Source: Gammaproteobacteria bacterium (GTDB lineage: Bacteria; Pseudomonadota; Gammaproteobacteria; Thiohalomonadales; Thiohalomonadaceae). From it: a stretch of 7,381 bases of DNA. Of the stretch, positions 1 through 5,905 are shown piece after piece. The translations under genes were made by a program, and so were the position numbers. Below the pieces are notes generated by a model, which saw only the letters and a program-made list of their open reading frames with translations, did not search any database and was not told the origin of the DNA. Numbering within the stretch: position 1 is the first letter of the stretch; each line of letters starts with the position of its first letter. The stretch spans positions 1 through 7,381 of the forward strand of contig JADFYS010000098.1 in the NCBI GenBank assembly GCA_015232955.1, read 5' to 3'.

Positions 1-1
1 C

Positions 2-316
2 ACACTCAAACAGTCCGAATTTGCCGCCGATATTTCGCAGGTCGCACTCGGCAAGGCGACCCCGGAATATCAGGATGCGGCGAAATTTTTTGCCCGCACT
101 TTCATTACCGAAGGGATGCGGCTACTGCTGATTTCAGTGGCACAGCGGCTATGTGGGAAAGCAGTTCCCAACGCCATTTTGCTTGGATCGCTTCCCCTGT
201 CCGATCTGGAGGTGGGAGGCGCTGCCGGACAGCGGGCACTTATACCCAAGACAGTTGAAAACACTGAATTTCAGGGAGTCGGGAAGTGTGGCTATTCAAG
301 GCGTGAAGCCGCATGA
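2..316 (+). pseudogene. Remnant of a DUF499-type ATPase gene (N-terminal part, partial)
   Basis: The frame is open from the left edge and stops with TGA at 314-316, giving about 104 visible residues. The first ~55 residues, with FAADISQVALG, EYQDAAKFFARTF and TEGMRLLLISVAQRL, resemble from memory the N-terminal segment that precedes the ATP-binding loop in DUF499 proteins. These are large AAA-like ATPases often found in anti-phage or accessory islands. In that family a glycine-rich Walker A (GGGKTH type) should follow within about 20 residues. Here the sequence instead continues as unrelated residues after GKAVPNAI and ends, so the ATPase core is absent. I infer a gene broken by rearrangement near position 165 to 180. 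The true start lies left of the window. It could instead be the tail of an unrelated protein, and the family call rests on pattern memory only. Confidence 0.4.
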
Positions 317-324
317 ATAGCCAC
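288..324. repeat. Perfect 11-bp inverted repeat (hairpin)
   Basis: GTGGCTATTCA (288-298) and TGAATAGCCAC (314-324) are perfect reverse complements around a 15-nt loop. The right arm overlaps the stop codon that ends the broken left-edge frame. No T-run follows, so it is not a typical intrinsic terminator. It may be the end of a small mobile or intergenic repeat. Confidence 0.6.
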
Positions 325-344
325 TCTATTCAAAGGCTTCATCA

Positions 345-376
345 CGCACGACTGCAAGGATGCAGGAGGTAGTGCG
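345..376. repeat. Imperfect hairpin repeat in the spacer before the DAHP synthase gene
   Basis: Two nested arm pairs are visible: CGCAC (345-349) with GTGCG (372-376), and CTGCA (352-356) with TGCAG (361-365). They form an interrupted stem with a short AAGG loop. It could be a dispersed intergenic repeat, but only one copy lies in this window. The rest of the spacer from 317 to 511 contains no gene or convincing promoter that I can support. Confidence 0.4.
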
Positions 377-511
377 AAGCATGAGCCAGAGCCGAGAAGA
401 GTCGCGCTTACCGCCTTTCTGGAACCAGCGTTTTCAGTGTTTTTGGGTATATGCCTAAGGCACATTCCCCCTTTACCCTATCCTCTCTACCCTCAGGAGC
501 CACAGCCCCGT

Positions 512-1636
512 ATGATTGTCATTCTTCAAGCCGATACCCAACGCGACTCCCCCCCCTTTGCCGCCATTATCGAGTTTCTCAGCCAGCTACCGAACATTGA
601 GGTCAAGGTACATGAGGTGATCGGCAGCCAACAGATCCTGACCGAAATCTACCTTGTCGGGGATACGGCCGCCCTCGATGAGGAGGAGATCACCAACATC
701 CCGGGGGTGGAGCGGGTGGTACGCATCTCGCGCCCCTACCGGGTACTGGGTCGACACCACAACGATCACCGCTCCTTCGGTTTCTCCTACAACGGAGTCC
801 ACTTTTCGCAGGAGAACCTCAACATCTTTGCCGGCCTCTGCGCCGTCAACAGCCCCGGGGATGTGGAGGAGATGATGCGCGCCTGCCAAGAGAACGGCCT
901 ACAGTGTACACGCATGGGGGCCTATAAACCGCGCACCAACCCTTACTCCTTTCAGGGGCACGGCAAGGCGTGTCTCCCCTATGTCTTCGAACTTGCAGGC
1001 AAGTACGGGATTAAGGTGATTGCGATGGAGGTGACCCACGAGAGCCATGTCCATGAGATTCGGGAGGCGCTCCAGCAGACCGGAGAACCCACGGGGGTGA
1101 TGCTGCAGATCGGAACCCGCAATACCCAGAACTTTGAGCTTCTGAAGGCTGTCGGACGGCAGCAAGAGTATCCGGTACTGCTCAAACGGGGTTTCGGCAT
1201 CACCCTTGAGGAGTCGCTGAACGCCGCGGAGTACCTCGCGAGTGAAGGAAACAGCAGAGTGATCTTCGGCCTGCGTGGAATGAAGACCAATATGGGCGAT
1301 CCCCACCGTAACTTTGTCGATTTTGCGCACATCCCGGCGGTAAAACAGCTGACAAGAATGCCGGTCTGCATCGACCCTTCTCACTCTGTCGGCAACCGCG
1401 ACCAGGCTCCCGACGGCCTGTTGGATATGATGCACTGTACTGCGCAGGGGGTGATCGCCGGCGCCAACATGATTTTGGTCGACTTTCACCCCCATCCCGC
1501 CCGGGCGGTGGTGGATGGACCGCAGGCGATGCTCCTCGAAGAGCTCCCTTTCTTTCTCGAGGATGTTGCCATCGCCCGCCACGCCTATGAGGCGCGGGTC
1601 GCTCTCGCCGCAAAGTTTCAGGGGAGGGCGCAGTGA
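512..1636 (+). CDS. aroF: 3-deoxy-7-phosphoheptulonate (DAHP) synthase homologue, type I-beta, divergent
   Basis: This 374-residue protein belongs to the DAHP synthase family, which condenses phosphoenolpyruvate with erythrose 4-phosphate as the first step of the shikimate pathway. Residues ~1-75 form the short N-terminal regulatory-like domain of the Bacillus/Thermotoga type, and ~85-365 form the TIM barrel. Family motifs seen are AGLCAVNS (C110, metal ligand), RMGAYKPRTNPYSFQG (R134, K139), IGTRNTQNF (R203), LLKRG (K225, R226), LRG (R255) and DPSH (H291, metal ligand). VDFHPHP and VVDGPQ supply D324 and D335. Three positions differ from the usual pattern: RGGA is RMGA, ERG is LRG, and the metal-binding glutamate of the usual IEVHP is aspartate. 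I chose ATG 512 because AGGAG lies at 495-499 and homology begins there. An in-frame ATG at 437 would add 25 proline-rich residues with no family match. The gene overlaps the next one by 4 bp. The fold is clear, but a specialised paralogue is possible. The symbol is the family one and is tentative. Confidence 0.85.
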   Translation: MIVILQADTQRDSPPFAAIIEFLSQLPNIEVKVHEVIGSQQILTEIYLVGDTAALDEEEITNIPGVERVVRISRPYRVLGRHHNDHRSFGFSYNGVHFSQENLNIFAGLCAVNSPGDVEEMMRACQENGLQCTRMGAYKPRTNPYSFQGHGKACLPYVFELAGKYGIKVIAMEVTHESHVHEIREALQQTGEPTGVMLQIGTRNTQNFELLKAVGRQQEYPVLLKRGFGITLEESLNAAEYLASEGNSRVIFGLRGMKTNMGDPHRNFVDFAHIPAVKQLTRMPVCIDPSHSVGNRDQAPDGLLDMMHCTAQGVIAGANMILVDFHPHPARAVVDGPQAMLLEELPFFLEDVAIARHAYEARVALAAKFQGRAQ

Positions 1637-2454
1637 CCCCCGCTGTCGCATCGGTCCGCCCCCCCGCAGTTGCCGGCAGCTTCTATAGTGGAGAAGCTCA
1701 ACAGCTGCAACAGGAGGTCAACCACTACCTTGCCCATCCGGGGGTAGCGCTCCCTCCTCTCGTCACCCCACCCCGGGCAGTGATCCTGCCGCACGCCGGC
1801 TACCGCTACTCCGGAATGGTGGCTGCCACCGGCTATCGCCTCCTCGCCCCGTTTCAAGAGCAGTTTGGTGCCATTCTCCTCCTCGGCCCCTCTCACCGAC
1901 TGGGATTCAGGGGGATCGCCACCTGTAGCCACAGCCACTACCAGACCCCACTAGGAGAGCACCCCATCGCCCATCAGCTTGAGCAGGGGTGTCGCTCGCT
2001 TTCGTGGTACCACACTCTGGATGAGGCTCATCGACAGGAGCACAGTCTGGAGGTCCATCTCCCTTTTATCCAGCAGCTCTTTCCTCACACCCCCTTTCTC
2101 CCGCTGGTGGTGGGGGACGCCTCTGCCGAAGAGGTGCAAGCGGTGATTGACACCATCGAGGCAGAGATGTCCCCTACTCACCCCCTTCTCACCATCGTCA
2201 GTAGCGATCTTAGCCACTTCCATTCAAACACCGACGCCAGAGCGGTCGACAGGCAGACTGCCGCAGCCATTATTGGTAGAGATATCGACGCCATACACGG
2301 CGAAAACGCCTGCGGCTCCCGACCGCTTAAAGGGGTTCTACTCGCCGCTCGCAACTGGGGGGAGGGTGTCACCTGTCTCGAACTACGCAACTCAGCCGAC
2401 AGCGGAGGGGATCGTAACCGGGTGGTGGGGTATGGCGCCTTTCGTATCGGATGA
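1633..2454 (+). CDS. amrB: AmmeMemoRadiSam system protein B (Memo family)
   Basis: This 273-residue protein has the full length of the Memo family, whose fold resembles class III non-heme iron dioxygenases (LigB type). The bacterial members are often encoded with an AMMECR1 protein and a radical SAM protein. Conserved segments appear in order: RPPAVAGSFY near residue 9, PHAGYRYSG (H54), GPSHR (H88), QEHSLEVHLPF (H137, H142), SSDLSHF (D192, H195) and ACGSRPL (C227). The two early histidines and the late cysteine correspond to the metal-site residues described for human MEMO1, so the site looks intact. Translation starts at GTG 1633 inside the end of the upstream gene (GTGA overlap), with a purine-rich GGGGAGGG at 1621-1628, which suggests translational coupling. 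The AMMECR1 and radical SAM partners are not in this window. The biochemical role is not settled, and I assign the family only. Confidence 0.92.
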   Translation: MTPAVASVRPPAVAGSFYSGEAQQLQQEVNHYLAHPGVALPPLVTPPRAVILPHAGYRYSGMVAATGYRLLAPFQEQFGAILLLGPSHRLGFRGIATCSHSHYQTPLGEHPIAHQLEQGCRSLSWYHTLDEAHRQEHSLEVHLPFIQQLFPHTPFLPLVVGDASAEEVQAVIDTIEAEMSPTHPLLTIVSSDLSHFHSNTDARAVDRQTAAAIIGRDIDAIHGENACGSRPLKGVLLAARNWGEGVTCLELRNSADSGGDRNRVVGYGAFRIG

Positions 2455-2509
2455 TAGCTCTCCGCCTCGCACCACCATTTTACCCCCACATCGCCTTGCC
2501 TGACCGCCA

Positions 2510-2617
2510 AAATGGCCGTAACCGTTCAGACCCCCCTGCTTTTTTAACCCTCACCCCTACCCTCTCCCGCTGGGAGAGGGAGATCAGGTGATGGGGTCTG
2601 AACGGTTACAAATGGCC
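2510..2617. mobile_element. 92-bp IS66-type MITE with 8-bp target duplication
   Basis: The element occupies 2518-2609. Its ends, GTAACCGTTCAGACCCC (2518-2534) and GGGGTCTGAACGGTTAC (2593-2609), are perfect 17-bp inverted repeats. Directly outside each end lies the same 8-bp sequence AAATGGCC (2510-2517 and 2610-2617), as expected for a target-site duplication. Inside are TCACC (2551-2555) paired with GGTGA (2587-2591), and CCCTCTCCC (2560-2568) paired with GGGAGAGGG (2572-2580) around a GCT loop, so the whole unit can fold as one long stem. IS66-family insertion sequences are known for ends starting GTAA and for 8-bp duplications. There is no room for a transposase, so it would have been moved in trans. 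The perfect arms and duplication suggest a fairly recent insertion. It lies between two same-strand genes and may also impede transcription between them. Confidence 0.8.
2560..2580. repeat. Perfect 9-bp hairpin at the core of the MITE
   Basis: CCCTCTCCC, loop GCT and GGGAGAGGG form a very GC-rich stem-loop at the tip of the larger palindrome. The CCCTCACCC...CCCTCTCCC pattern around it resembles, from memory, a dispersed intergenic repeat seen in many proteobacteria. It could act as a transcription pause or RNA-stabilising structure. It has no T-run on the plus strand. Confidence 0.7.
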
Positions 2618-2630
2618 CGACTTTGCGGTT

Positions 2631-2732
2631 GCACCCACCCCGAAGTTAAGGCATCATAAACTATGGTCAAAAACCAAAAAATCAGCAACTTGCAAATATT
2701 ACCTAAAATTATAAAAAATTTCGGGGTTGTGC
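2631..2732. other. AT-rich leader with flanking inverted repeat upstream of the MBL gene
   Basis: Between the MITE and the start at 2770, the stretch 2650-2720 is strikingly AT-rich against its GC-rich surroundings. It is bracketed by GCACCCACCCCGAA (2631-2644) and TTCGGGGTTGTGC (2720-2732), whose cores ACCCCGAA and TTCGGGGT are exact complements. The AT-rich part is a likely place for the promoter of the downstream gene. TTGCAA at 2690-2695 and TATAAA at 2710-2715 are candidate boxes, but their 14-nt spacing is poor, so I do not call a promoter. Confidence 0.35.
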
Positions 2733-2769
2733 CATCCAAATTCCATCAACCATCAGGTAATCTCGACCT

Positions 2770-3540
2770 ATGAAAATCAGGGTACTCGGGTGTAGCGGAG
2801 GGATCAGCAGGGGACTGCATACCACCTCCTATCTCATTAATGAAACGATCCTGGTGGATGCCGGCAGTGGTGTTGGTGAGTTAACCCTGGAAGAGATGCT
2901 CAAGATTAAACACATCTTTCTCACCCACTCTCACCATGATCATGTCCACGCCATCCCCCTTCTCATCGACTCCATCTTCGACTCGATAGAGAAACCGATT
3001 GTGGTCCATGCCATCCCGGAGACGATACAGGCGCTGCAGAATCATGTCTTTAACTGGGTCATCTGGCCCGACTTCTCCAGCCTCCCCCATCCCGACGCTG
3101 CGGTGATGAGCTTTGAGACCTTCTCCCCCGGAGAGAAGACCGTGATCCATGGCCTCACCTTTGAGGGGATCCCGGTCAACCATATCGTCCCCACGGTCGC
3201 CTATCTGATCGAGGATGATAACGGCCGTTTTGTTTTTAGCGGTGACACCACCACCACTGATCTCCTCTGGCAGAAGATCAATCAGCTACCGTCGCTTGAG
3301 GTGCTGTTTGTTGAGACCGCCTTCTCCAACCGCGAGGAGCTTCTCTGCTCTAAGGCGCGCCACTACTGCCCCTCTACCTTGGCTGAAGATCTGAAAAAGC
3401 TGCTCCACCAACCACAGATCTATCTCACCCACGCCAAACCGGGTGAGGAGGCAGATATCATCCGCGAGTGCGCAGAGCTGATCCCCGATCGCAAGATGCA
3501 CCACCTTAGAGGCGAGGATCTGATTGAAGTCTCGAGGTAA
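2770..3540 (+). CDS. MBL-fold metallohydrolase, 3',5'-cyclic-nucleotide phosphodiesterase-like
   Basis: This 256-residue soluble protein has the metallo-beta-lactamase fold. It begins with MKIRVLGCSGGI, then TTSYLIN and ILVDAGSGVGEL. The metal-binding signature is THSHHDHV, giving H53, H55, D57 and H58. Further ligands are likely H138 (VNHIVPTVAY), D159 (FSGDTT) and H221 (LTHAKPG). The overall pattern, including FNWVIWPDF near residue 94 and the VETAF segment near 181, matches from memory a proteobacterial group annotated as 3',5'-cyclic-nucleotide phosphodiesterase (class II-like), which would hydrolyse cAMP or cGMP in the cytoplasm. Substrate cannot be read from sequence, and other phosphodiester or ester substrates are possible. 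The start is supported by AGGTAA at 2755-2760, nine bases upstream. It lies 50 bp before ffh on the same strand and may be cotranscribed with it. Confidence 0.85.
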   Translation: MKIRVLGCSGGISRGLHTTSYLINETILVDAGSGVGELTLEEMLKIKHIFLTHSHHDHVHAIPLLIDSIFDSIEKPIVVHAIPETIQALQNHVFNWVIWPDFSSLPHPDAAVMSFETFSPGEKTVIHGLTFEGIPVNHIVPTVAYLIEDDNGRFVFSGDTTTTDLLWQKINQLPSLEVLFVETAFSNREELLCSKARHYCPSTLAEDLKKLLHQPQIYLTHAKPGEEADIIRECAELIPDRKMHHLRGEDLIEVSR

Positions 3541-3553
3541 GGGTTTGCAACCC
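3541..3553. other. Small hairpin just after the MBL gene
   Basis: GGGTT, loop TGC, AACCC lies directly after the TAA stop. It is short, lacks a T-run, and is unlikely to end transcription before ffh. It might slow ribosomes or nucleases at the gene boundary. Confidence 0.3.
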
Positions 3554-3590
3554 AGAACACCCCCACTCCCCACCTTTTGCGGAATCTGTT

Positions 3591-4967
3591 ATGTTTGATC
3601 ACCTCACCGAACGACTCACCTCCACCCTGCGCCAACTTCGCGGCTCCGGCCGTCTGACTGAAGAGAATATCAAAGGCACCCTGCGCGAGATCCGGATGGC
3701 GCTGCTTGAAGCGGATGTTGCCCTGCCGGTGGTCAAAGGGTTTATCCAGCAGATCGAGGCGAGAGCTGTAGGCAAGGAGGTGATGCAGAGTCTCACTCCG
3801 GGTCAGGCTCTGGTTAAGGTTGTCCATGATGAGCTGATCGCGGTCATGGGTGAGGAGAATAGCCAACTAAATCTGAATACCACCCCACCGGCTGTAGTGC
3901 TGGTGGCAGGTCTGCAAGGCGCAGGAAAAACCACTTCGGTTGCCAAGCTGGCGCGTCTCTTACGCGAGCGAGAGCAGAAGAAGGTGTTAGTGGTCAGTAC
4001 CGACATCTACCGTCCTGCCGCCATCGAGCAGCTGCAGACCCTCGCCCGGGAGACCGGAGTCGAATTTTTTGCGAGCGATAACCAGCAGCAGCCGGTTGCC
4101 ATTGCCACTGCGGCAGTAGAGGCGGGAAGAAAGCAGTTTATGGATGTGGTGATCGTCGATACCGCCGGTCGCCTCCACATCGATGCCGAGATGATGGCAG
4201 AGATTCAGCAGATCCATCAGGCGATTAAACCGATTGAGACCCTGTTTGTGGTCGATAGCATGACCGGTCAGGATGCGGCACGCACCGCCAAGGCGTTTGA
4301 TGAGGCCCTCCCCTTGACGGGGGTAATTCTCACCAAGAGTGATGGTGATGCTCGCGGTGGTGCCGCCCTCTCTGTTCGCCAAATCACCGGCAAACCGATT
4401 AAGTTTATCGGTGTCGGTGAGAAGAGTGATGCGCTGGAGCCGTTCCACCCCGACCGCATCGCCTCGCGTATCCTCGATATGGGGGATATCCTCTCCTTGG
4501 TCGAGGAGATGAATCGCAAGGTTGACCCTACCAAAGCGGCAAAATTCACCCAAAAGCTGGGGCGTGGAAAAGGGTTTAATCTCGAAGACTTTCGCGAGCA
4601 GCTGCAGCAACTCACCAATATGGGTGGGGTCAACTCTCTGCTCGAAAAACTACCGGGAATAGGAGATATACCGGCAGCGGCAAAGAGTCAGATCAACAAC
4701 GGAGAACTGAATAAGATTGAGGCGATCATCAACTCGATGACCCCGGGAGAGCGGCAACACCCCCTCATTATCAAAGGTTCTCGCAAAAAGCGGATCGCTG
4801 CCGGATCCGGAACGCAGATTCAGGATGTCAACCGTCTGCTCAAGCAGTTTAACCAGATGCAGAAGATGATGAAAAAAATGACCCCGGGGAAAGGGGGGAT
4901 GAATAAGATGATGCAGCGGCTTAAAGGGAGAATGCCGGGGGGTGGAGGAGGACCGTTCCCTTTTTAA
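3591..4967 (+). CDS. ffh: Signal recognition particle protein Ffh (SRP54 GTPase)
   Basis: Ffh binds 4.5S RNA and signal sequences emerging from ribosomes and, with the FtsY receptor, delivers membrane proteins to the translocon. The 458 residues match the usual bacterial length. The N domain helices span ~1-95. The G domain shows the P-loop GLQGAGKTTS (107-116), DIYRPAAIEQL (138-148), DTAGR (190-194), TKSD (248-251), DARGGAALS (253-261) and GVGEK (274-278). The M domain spans ~325-458, with the RNA-binding SRKKRIAAGSG (397-407), DVNRLLKQFNQMQKMMKKM (412-430) and a methionine- and glycine-rich tail. The ATG at 3591 begins the expected MFDHLTERL; only a weak GGA at 3581-3583 precedes it. In many proteobacteria rpsP follows ffh, but here an oppositely oriented stator gene follows, so this locus order differs. 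The gene is intact. Confidence 0.99.
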   Translation: MFDHLTERLTSTLRQLRGSGRLTEENIKGTLREIRMALLEADVALPVVKGFIQQIEARAVGKEVMQSLTPGQALVKVVHDELIAVMGEENSQLNLNTTPPAVVLVAGLQGAGKTTSVAKLARLLREREQKKVLVVSTDIYRPAAIEQLQTLARETGVEFFASDNQQQPVAIATAAVEAGRKQFMDVVIVDTAGRLHIDAEMMAEIQQIHQAIKPIETLFVVDSMTGQDAARTAKAFDEALPLTGVILTKSDGDARGGAALSVRQITGKPIKFIGVGEKSDALEPFHPDRIASRILDMGDILSLVEEMNRKVDPTKAAKFTQKLGRGKGFNLEDFREQLQQLTNMGGVNSLLEKLPGIGDIPAAAKSQINNGELNKIEAIINSMTPGERQHPLIIKGSRKKRIAAGSGTQIQDVNRLLKQFNQMQKMMKKMTPGKGGMNKMMQRLKGRMPGGGGGPFPF

Positions 4968-5011
4968 GAGCATCCACGCTCAACAGTGAAAGAGCATTCA
5001 TAACCAACGAA

Positions 5012-5030
5012 AGGGGAGGTTAATCCCCCT
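5012..5030 (-). terminator. Weak terminator-like hairpin between ffh and pomB
   Basis: GGGGA (5013-5017) and TCCCC (5024-5028) form a short stem with a 6-nt loop. On the minus strand it is followed by only three T residues. The pomB stop codon lies in the loop. It may assist termination of the minus-strand operon, but the stem is short and the T-run poor. No better terminator is visible in the 52-bp gap between these convergent genes. Confidence 0.3.
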
Positions 5031-5862
5031 GAATCACCCCGATTAACGCCTCATCTCCGGCAACGCTCTTACCAAAGGGGCTGACCATAATCTCGACCCG
5101 ACGGTTCTGAGAGCGATTTTCGGGTGAATCATTGGGAACCAGCGGTTGGGTATCGGCCAACCCCTTCACCTCAATATCTTCACGATTGATGCGATCATCC
5201 ATCATCAACTGCTCCACCACAGAGACGGCACGGGCCGCTGAGAGCTCCCAGTTAGAGCGATAACGGGCGGTGTTAATCGGGATATCATCAGTGTGACCGG
5301 CAATGGCGATCCGTCCCGGGGTCTGCACCAAGGCATCGATAATCCGCTCCATCACCGGTTCAAACGACTCTTTGAGATCGGCAGTCCCTGAGTCAAAAGA
5401 TCCGGTATCGTTAATACGGATCGTCACATGACCATCCTGTCGTTCAATATCGACCAGACCTTCAGAGATCTCCTCACTCATCTCCTGCTTCAGCTGCTCT
5501 TCCATCATCTCTGCCTCCACCTCAGCTTCGGTGGGGGGACGGAGATCGAGGTTGGGAGCATCGGTGGTGGTGGACTGTTTGACCTCGTCCACCGGAGTCG
5601 GTTCCGGCTTGCCCGGACTAAACTCCTGGGCAATGATACTCACCCCCATTGGCGTGAACTCTTCCCGAACCTGTCGCTGCACCCCGAACGCCTGGCTAAG
5701 AGAACCGGCAGCCTTTTTAAATTTCTGAGCATCAATCGCCGCAAAGGAGAGAAGCAGCACAAAGAAACACATCAGCAGGGACATCAGATCGGCAAAAGTC
5801 GCCAACCACGCAGGAAGACCAGCTTCACAGGCGGGACATTCACACTCCTCTTCATCCGACAT
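5020..5862 (-). CDS. pomB: Flagellar motor stator protein PomB (MotB family)
   Basis: PomB anchors the stator to peptidoglycan and carries the ion-binding aspartate that, with PomA, powers flagellar rotation. The 280-residue protein has a short acidic cytoplasmic tail, then one membrane helix (~18-42) containing FADLMSLLMCFFVLLLSF with D25 as the ion-binding residue. A plug/linker region follows (~44-135), including SIIAQEFSPGKPEPTP, nearly the same as remembered Vibrio PomB. The C-terminal OmpA-like domain (~136-262) has GHTDDIPI (189-196), NWELSAARA (204-212) and NRRVEI (253-258) for peptidoglycan binding. The tail contains CECPAC (C7, C9, C12), an unusual cysteine cluster. ATG at 5862 is preceded on the minus strand by a G-run (5873-5878). 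It lies 43 bp downstream of pomA and is almost surely cotranscribed with it. Confidence 0.95.
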   Translation of the reverse strand: MSDEEECECPACEAGLPAWLATFADLMSLLMCFFVLLLSFAAIDAQKFKKAAGSLSQAFGVQRQVREEFTPMGVSIIAQEFSPGKPEPTPVDEVKQSTTTDAPNLDLRPPTEAEVEAEMMEEQLKQEMSEEISEGLVDIERQDGHVTIRINDTGSFDSGTADLKESFEPVMERIIDALVQTPGRIAIAGHTDDIPINTARYRSNWELSAARAVSVVEQLMMDDRINREDIEVKGLADTQPLVPNDSPENRSQNRRVEIMVSPFGKSVAGDEALIGVIQGD

Positions 5863-5905
5863 GGTCTATTTGCCCCCCATTCCGATTCCGCTTGAACCCT
5901 GTCGT

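Noticed and set aside
437..511. Upstream in-frame ATG extending the DAHP synthase homologue by 25 residues
   Set aside because: The extra residues are proline-rich and fit no part of the family, and AGGAG at 495-499 is well placed for the ATG at 512.
899..1651. Long minus-strand open frame (250 residues) opposite the DAHP synthase gene
   Set aside because: It shows no recognisable domain and lies opposite a clearly conserved gene, so it is a shadow of GC-rich coding.
2518..2609. MITE hairpin read as an ordinary intrinsic terminator of the Memo gene
   Set aside because: The exact 8-bp flanking duplication and GTAA/TTAC ends fit an insertion better, and no T-run follows the stem. A secondary termination effect is still possible.
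2690..2715. Possible sigma-70 promoter TTGCAA / TATAAA
   Set aside because: The spacing is only 14 nt, and the AT-rich context makes chance matches likely.
3987..4610. Minus-strand open frame (207 residues) opposite ffh
   Set aside because: It is antisense to the conserved G domain of Ffh and has no recognisable motif.
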